This document shows, piece by piece, positions 60,449-64,000 of a stretch of 64,000 bases of DNA. The DNA is from an uncultured Flavobacteriales bacterium (lineage in GTDB: Bacteria > Bacteroidota > Bacteroidia > Flavobacteriales > JBLHRE01). Each line of letters opens with the position of its first letter. Within the stretch, counting starts at the first letter, position 1. Where the stretch lies: assembly GCA_937139155.1 (NCBI GenBank), contig CAKZPI010000029.1, positions 24,151-88,150 on the forward strand, written 5' to 3'. A program made the position numbers and the translations under genes. The notes beneath the pieces are model-generated. The model saw only the letters and a list, made by a program, of their open reading frames with translations, was not told the DNA's origin and made no database searches.

Positions 60449-62459
60449 ATCCTTGGAAAATATTCGGTTTTTCGACATCAAACTTATGGATGTTGAGGAC
60501 TTTCTCACCCTCTTGGTAAGGTACCTCATTGACCTAATCATTGCGTGGATTGTAATTCAGCTGATTTACCGGAAAACCTCTGGGTCTAAGGAGTTTTTAT
60601 TCACTTTTTACCTGATGAACTCACTGGTATTTCTGGTGTGTTATATTTTCGACTCAGCCAAGGTGAGCATAGGGTTTGCCTTTGGTCTGTTCGCCATTTT
60701 TGGAATACTCCGGTACCGAACCACAACCATTCCGAGCAAGGAAATGACCTACCTTTTTACCTTGATTGGGATTGCGGTAATCAATGCTCTAGCCACCCGC
60801 AAAATCTCTTATGCTGAGCTCCTTTTTGCCAATGGAATTGTAATAGGGGTTACTGCCCTACTTGAGTTTTATGTGCTTAAATCTCAGGAGGAAATGCAAG
60901 ATGTGGTCTATGAGAAAATCGATTTAATTAAACCCGAAAAAGAAGAGGAATTGCTCAATGACCTTAGTCTTAGGCTGGGAAAAAAGGTGGTGAGGGTTGA
61001 AATTGGCCAAGTTGACTTTATGCGTGACATTGCTAGAATGCGCGTTTTTTACGTGGATGAGAAAAAGGTTTTTAAAGAAGAAATCCACATTCCAGATAAG
61101 ATACGAACCATAGCTTTAATTGCCGGACTTGGCTTAGGCATGGTTTCTTGTGATTATGTAACCGTTGAAAGTAAATACGATAAACTATCGGATACGGGCT
61201 ACGTTGACGAAGACGATGCCCCTGATATTTTTGACGATGAGGTGCTCCATGAGGTGCGCCTTTTTTTTAACCAAGAAAAGGTGATTGATACCCTAACCGC
61301 CCTGAAAGAATTTAGAGAGGAAGAGCACATAACCAAATACCTTGGCGGGAGAGCCTTGGTTGACGGGGTGTATTACGATAGCGTGGGTGTACGGTTTAAA
61401 GGGGAAAGCTCTTACGACTTTTCAAACACGCCCAAAAAATCACTCAAACTAGATTTCGACTATTTTGACTTTGGGCAAAAGCATCAAGGTCAACGAAAAC
61501 TCAACCTCCTGAATGGCTTCAAGGACCCCACCATGATTCGGGAGAAAATGTACTTAGACCTACTGCATGAATACGGGCTCCCAGCCCCGAAATCCTCCTA
61601 CACCAAGGTATATATTAATGATGAATACTGGGGGCTTTACCTTATTACCCAGCAAATTGATAAACATTTTCTCTCAGATCATTTTAGAACTCGAAAGGGG
61701 AATTTATACAAAGGGCAACCTGATCCAGACTTAAAATGGCTCGGACCAGACTCAAAACCGTATAGACAGTTTTACCTCATGAAACATAGAGGAGGGAAGG
61801 AGTATTATGAAGATCTGATTTATTTAATTCTCTCCTTGTCAGACCCTTTTGGCAGGTATACAGAAAGGCCGAATGAATATGCTAGCAGGGTAAGGGATTT
61901 GATGAACTTTGAGGACTTAGCCATGGCTTGGGCCATCAATAATTTCTATTTAAACATTGATGCCTATAATATGTACTTCGCCCATAATTTCTATTTATAC
62001 CACCATCCCTATACCCGAAAATGGGAGTGGATTAGTTATGATGGGAATTATTCCTTTGGGGCCTGGACCCCCGGCTTTACGCTCAATGATTGCATTGACT
62101 TGCCGGTTGTATGGAACGACCAGAAATATGAAAAACCATTTACCACATTGGTTTATCAAAATGAAGGCCTGCGTTCGGTTTATTTAGACGCCATGTTTAT
62201 GGTGAGTTCGCAGTTTGACCTGGATGCCTTTTCAAATGAGGTTAATGTTTATGCCAAGCTGATTCGAGAGGCCATGTATGATGACCCGCATAAGTTTTAT
62301 ACCAACGATGAGTTTGACCGAAACATCAACCAACACTTAGGAGACGTAACGGATCCTGGAGCCTATATTCCTGGACTAATACCATTCATGCGGGATCGAT
62401 CGAGGTCGGTGCAATTCCAAATGAGAGATTTCGGATACTCGTATAAAAAAGCAAGCTAA
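60429..62459 (+). CDS. DUF4956 membrane domain fused to a CotH kinase-like domain
   Basis: A 676-residue protein. Residues about 1-225 are a DUF4956 protein: four or five helices (LVRYLIDLIIAWIVIQLIY and FGLFAIFGILRY), then a cytoplasmic beta domain (RVEIGQVDFMRDIARM). At residues 225-241 a hydrophobic run ends in Cys (IRTIALIAGLGLGMVSC), exactly like a lipoprotein signal with a lipobox, but without its own Met. Residues about 255-676 are a CotH domain (GVRFKGESSYDFSNTPKKS, HNFYLYHHP, WEWISYDGNYSFG). DUF4956 and CotH are normally separate proteins. The frame is continuous. CotH of spore-formers is a Ser/Thr kinase of coat proteins; here its substrate is unknown. Confidence 0.85.
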   Translation: MLLSILESLENIRFFDIKLMDVEDFLTLLVRYLIDLIIAWIVIQLIYRKTSGSKEFLFTFYLMNSLVFLVCYIFDSAKVSIGFAFGLFAIFGILRYRTTTIPSKEMTYLFTLIGIAVINALATRKISYAELLFANGIVIGVTALLEFYVLKSQEEMQDVVYEKIDLIKPEKEEELLNDLSLRLGKKVVRVEIGQVDFMRDIARMRVFYVDEKKVFKEEIHIPDKIRTIALIAGLGLGMVSCDYVTVESKYDKLSDTGYVDEDDAPDIFDDEVLHEVRLFFNQEKVIDTLTALKEFREEEHITKYLGGRALVDGVYYDSVGVRFKGESSYDFSNTPKKSLKLDFDYFDFGQKHQGQRKLNLLNGFKDPTMIREKMYLDLLHEYGLPAPKSSYTKVYINDEYWGLYLITQQIDKHFLSDHFRTRKGNLYKGQPDPDLKWLGPDSKPYRQFYLMKHRGGKEYYEDLIYLILSLSDPFGRYTERPNEYASRVRDLMNFEDLAMAWAINNFYLNIDAYNMYFAHNFYLYHHPYTRKWEWISYDGNYSFGAWTPGFTLNDCIDLPVVWNDQKYEKPFTTLVYQNEGLRSVYLDAMFMVSSQFDLDAFSNEVNVYAKLIREAMYDDPHKFYTNDEFDRNINQHLGDVTDPGAYIPGLIPFMRDRSRSVQFQMRDFGYSYKKAS

Positions 62460-62471
62460 AACCTTTTAGAC

Positions 62472-63800
62472 ATGTCTAGTAATTTCAGATTTCTATTTAT
62501 TGCGGTCCTTTCCATTTCTACCGCTTTCGCAGGAAAACCCAAAAAAGGGTACATAGATGAAGACGATGCCCCGGGCATATTTAACGATAAAGTGCTTCAT
62601 GAAATTCATATAAATTTCTACCAAAAAGAGATTTGGGATGAATTAATGGAGGATAAGCACATCCGTGACTCTACCCAAGAAACCAATTATAGATTGGCGG
62701 AGGTAATTGTGGATAAGGTCTTTTATGACTCTACTGGAATACGCCTGAAAGGGCAGTCATCCTTTGACTATTCTACCACCCCTAAGAAGTCAATAAAAAT
62801 TGATTTTGATGAAATTGATCGGGGGGTAAAGCACCAAGGTGAACGAAAACTAAATCTTTTAAACGTATTCAAAGACCCCTCCTTTATCCGTGAGAAACTG
62901 TATTTCGATGTAATGGATGTAATGGCTTGCCCAATTCCTAAGTCGTCTTATGCCAAGGTTTATATTAATGGAAAATATTGGGGGCTTTATATGGTGGTGC
63001 AACAAATCGATAAGCATTATTTAGATGATCGATTTGACAATAATGAAGGCAACCTTTACAAAGGGCAACCCCAGCCCACCATGAAATGGGAAGGAGAGCG
63101 GGTGTCTGAGTATTTAAGACGGTACATCAAAAAGCATGATGGAGGTGGTGATGGCTACGGAGATCTAATGGGGTTGATGGCGGCCATTAGCAAGCCTGGC
63201 CTGCACATGGAAGACCCCATGGCCTATCAAATTAGGTTGGACCGTATTTTGAATACCCATGATATGATGAAGGCTTGGGCGGTTAACAATTACCTTGTGA
63301 ATATTGATGCCTACAATATGAAACTGAGGCATAATTTTTACCTCTATAAAAACCCAGGCTCTGGCAAATTTGAATGGATTACCTACGATGGAAACTATGC
63401 CTTTCTGGCTTGGTCTAGAGACTTGCCACTTAAGAATGGAATAAACTTCGACATTCTATATGTAGACCCTAAGAATGAAGGGTCTTTACAAGGTCACATG
63501 TTTCAGAATCCTTACTATAGAGAAGAGTATTTAGACATAATGTACACCTTGGTAAACGCAGCGGTAATTGATACCCTTCAAAGAAAGGCTGAAGGATACA
63601 GAAACCTGATTAGAGAGGCAGTTTACGAAGACCCACATAAGTTTTTTACCAACGAAGACTTTGAAGCGAACTATGCGAAAACCTTAGGCAATCCTGAGAT
63701 TGAAGGACAATTTTATCCAGGCGTTTTTGCCTTTTTATTTGAGCGTAGGGAGGCGGTAATACGGCAACTTCAAGATTTAGGCTACACTTTTACAGATTAA
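62472..63800 (+). CDS. CotH kinase-like secreted protein
   Basis: A 442-residue protein with a cleavable signal peptide (FRFLFIAVLSISTAFAG). The mature protein is a CotH domain close to the C-terminal half of the upstream fusion, aligned from GYIDEDDAPGIF to the end: GIRLKGQSSFDYSTTPKKS, HQGERKLNLLN, VVQQIDKHYL, HNFYLYKNP and FEWITYDGNYAFL. The two copies are a tandem duplication. Where family members have W-D-x-D-x-T-F both copies read Y-D-G-N-Y-x-F, so one metal-binding Asp may be Asn. It lies 12 bases after the fusion gene and ends the operon. Confidence 0.88.
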   Translation: MSSNFRFLFIAVLSISTAFAGKPKKGYIDEDDAPGIFNDKVLHEIHINFYQKEIWDELMEDKHIRDSTQETNYRLAEVIVDKVFYDSTGIRLKGQSSFDYSTTPKKSIKIDFDEIDRGVKHQGERKLNLLNVFKDPSFIREKLYFDVMDVMACPIPKSSYAKVYINGKYWGLYMVVQQIDKHYLDDRFDNNEGNLYKGQPQPTMKWEGERVSEYLRRYIKKHDGGGDGYGDLMGLMAAISKPGLHMEDPMAYQIRLDRILNTHDMMKAWAVNNYLVNIDAYNMKLRHNFYLYKNPGSGKFEWITYDGNYAFLAWSRDLPLKNGINFDILYVDPKNEGSLQGHMFQNPYYREEYLDIMYTLVNAAVIDTLQRKAEGYRNLIREAVYEDPHKFFTNEDFEANYAKTLGNPEIEGQFYPGVFAFLFERREAVIRQLQDLGYTFTD

Positions 63801-63830
63801 TCTTCCAAAAAAAATAGGCCCATAACAAAA

Positions 63831-63853
63831 AGCCACCCCAAATTGGGATGGCT
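63831..63853. terminator. Hairpin between convergent genes
   Basis: AGCCA-c-CCCAA pairs with TTGGG-a-TGGCT, flanked by AAAAA on the left and TTTC on the right. It lies 30 bases after the CotH stop and 24 bases before the stop of the minus-strand gene, so it may end both transcripts. The right-hand U tail is short. Confidence 0.6.
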
Positions 63854-63877
63854 TTCACTCTTGTCTTCAGTTACGGC

Positions 63878-64000
63878 TTATTGGGCCGAGATGGTGTAGG
63901 TTACGTTGGCGGTATATGTATCCGCATCGTAACTGGTACCGGGTGTAATTTTATAATCCGCTGTAAAAGTTTGTACTGAGGCCAATAGGTTTAATAAAGG
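63878..64000 (-). CDS. C-terminal end of an uncharacterised protein (5' part outside)
   Basis: Forty codons and a TAA stop on the minus strand: ...ASVQTFTADYKITPGTSY then DADTYTANVTYTISAQ. The frame is open to the right edge. The strand-rich ending rich in Thr and Tyr, with a final YTxxAQ, is what fimbrial or DUF4402-like secreted beta proteins show, but the piece is too short for assignment. Confidence 0.55.
   Translation of the reverse strand, partial: PLLNLLASVQTFTADYKITPGTSYDADTYTANVTYTISAQ

Overview
The window is chromosomal DNA of a free-living Bacteroidota, most likely a marine Flavobacteriales-type bacterium. The evidence is three large secreted proteins with Type IX secretion (T9SS) C-terminal sorting domains, a GldH gliding lipoprotein lying between a PSP1-domain gene and PBP1A, a propeller sensor kinase paired with a LytTR regulator, genes that mostly lack Shine-Dalgarno sequences, and several start regions preceded by the Bacteroidota -7 element TAnnTTTG. 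No rRNA, tRNA, insertion sequence, prophage or CRISPR array was seen. Both ends cut a minus-strand gene (1-3928 and 63878-64000).

Layout. 1-9989: surface and signalling genes: a T9SS adhesin-like protein, a two-component pair, a noncoding stretch with an imperfect direct repeat, an orphan gene and a second T9SS protein. 10185-15840: an accessory-looking island with a truncated glycosyltransferase remnant, a four-gene module (carbamoyltransferase, SGNH/GDSL hydrolase, DUF5989 microprotein, SxtJ-like membrane protein) and a GT22-type mannosyltransferase. A 9-copy heptamer repeat separates it from an M1 aminopeptidase lipoprotein. 18641-24552: a biotin carrier protein, a YceI-like lipoprotein, an arsenosugar-type cluster (ArsS radical SAM, TIGR04282 transferase, purine nucleoside phosphorylase, DUF547) and a membrane PP2C phosphatase. 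24580-30725: PSP1 protein, GldH, PBP1A, both subunits of a 3-oxoacid CoA-transferase and a glycerophosphodiesterase lipoprotein.

30719-37180 holds an LTA-synthase-like phosphotransferase, a fused two-domain peptide ABC ATPase, and a kynurenine-catabolism set (aldehyde dehydrogenase and atypical SDR, divergent from 3-hydroxyanthranilate dioxygenase). 37223-39762 holds a PurF-like amidophosphoribosyltransferase and a lone receiver protein, ended by strong hairpins. 39774-48824 (minus strand) has a tiny PID-CTERM-like protein, a T9SS protein and an RND efflux operon (TetR, TolC, adaptor, pump). 48968-57698 is housekeeping: asnS, rpoN, a PAP2-like membrane protein, recJ, DAHP synthase/chorismate mutase, rsmI, an M28 peptidase. 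57769-63800 has thymidine kinase and then a tightly packed YaiO barrel, VTC polyphosphate-polymerase-like protein, DUF4956-CotH fusion and a second CotH kinase.

The most promising material is (i) the carbamoyltransferase/SGNH/DUF5989/SxtJ module, which has the same parts as sxtI-J-K-L of the saxitoxin cluster but no toxin scaffold genes; (ii) the VTC/DUF4956/CotH module, including a fusion with a buried lipoprotein-like signal and a tandem CotH duplicate; and (iii) the arsenosugar cluster, whose nucleoside phosphorylase carries MTA-phosphorylase-like residues at two specificity positions.
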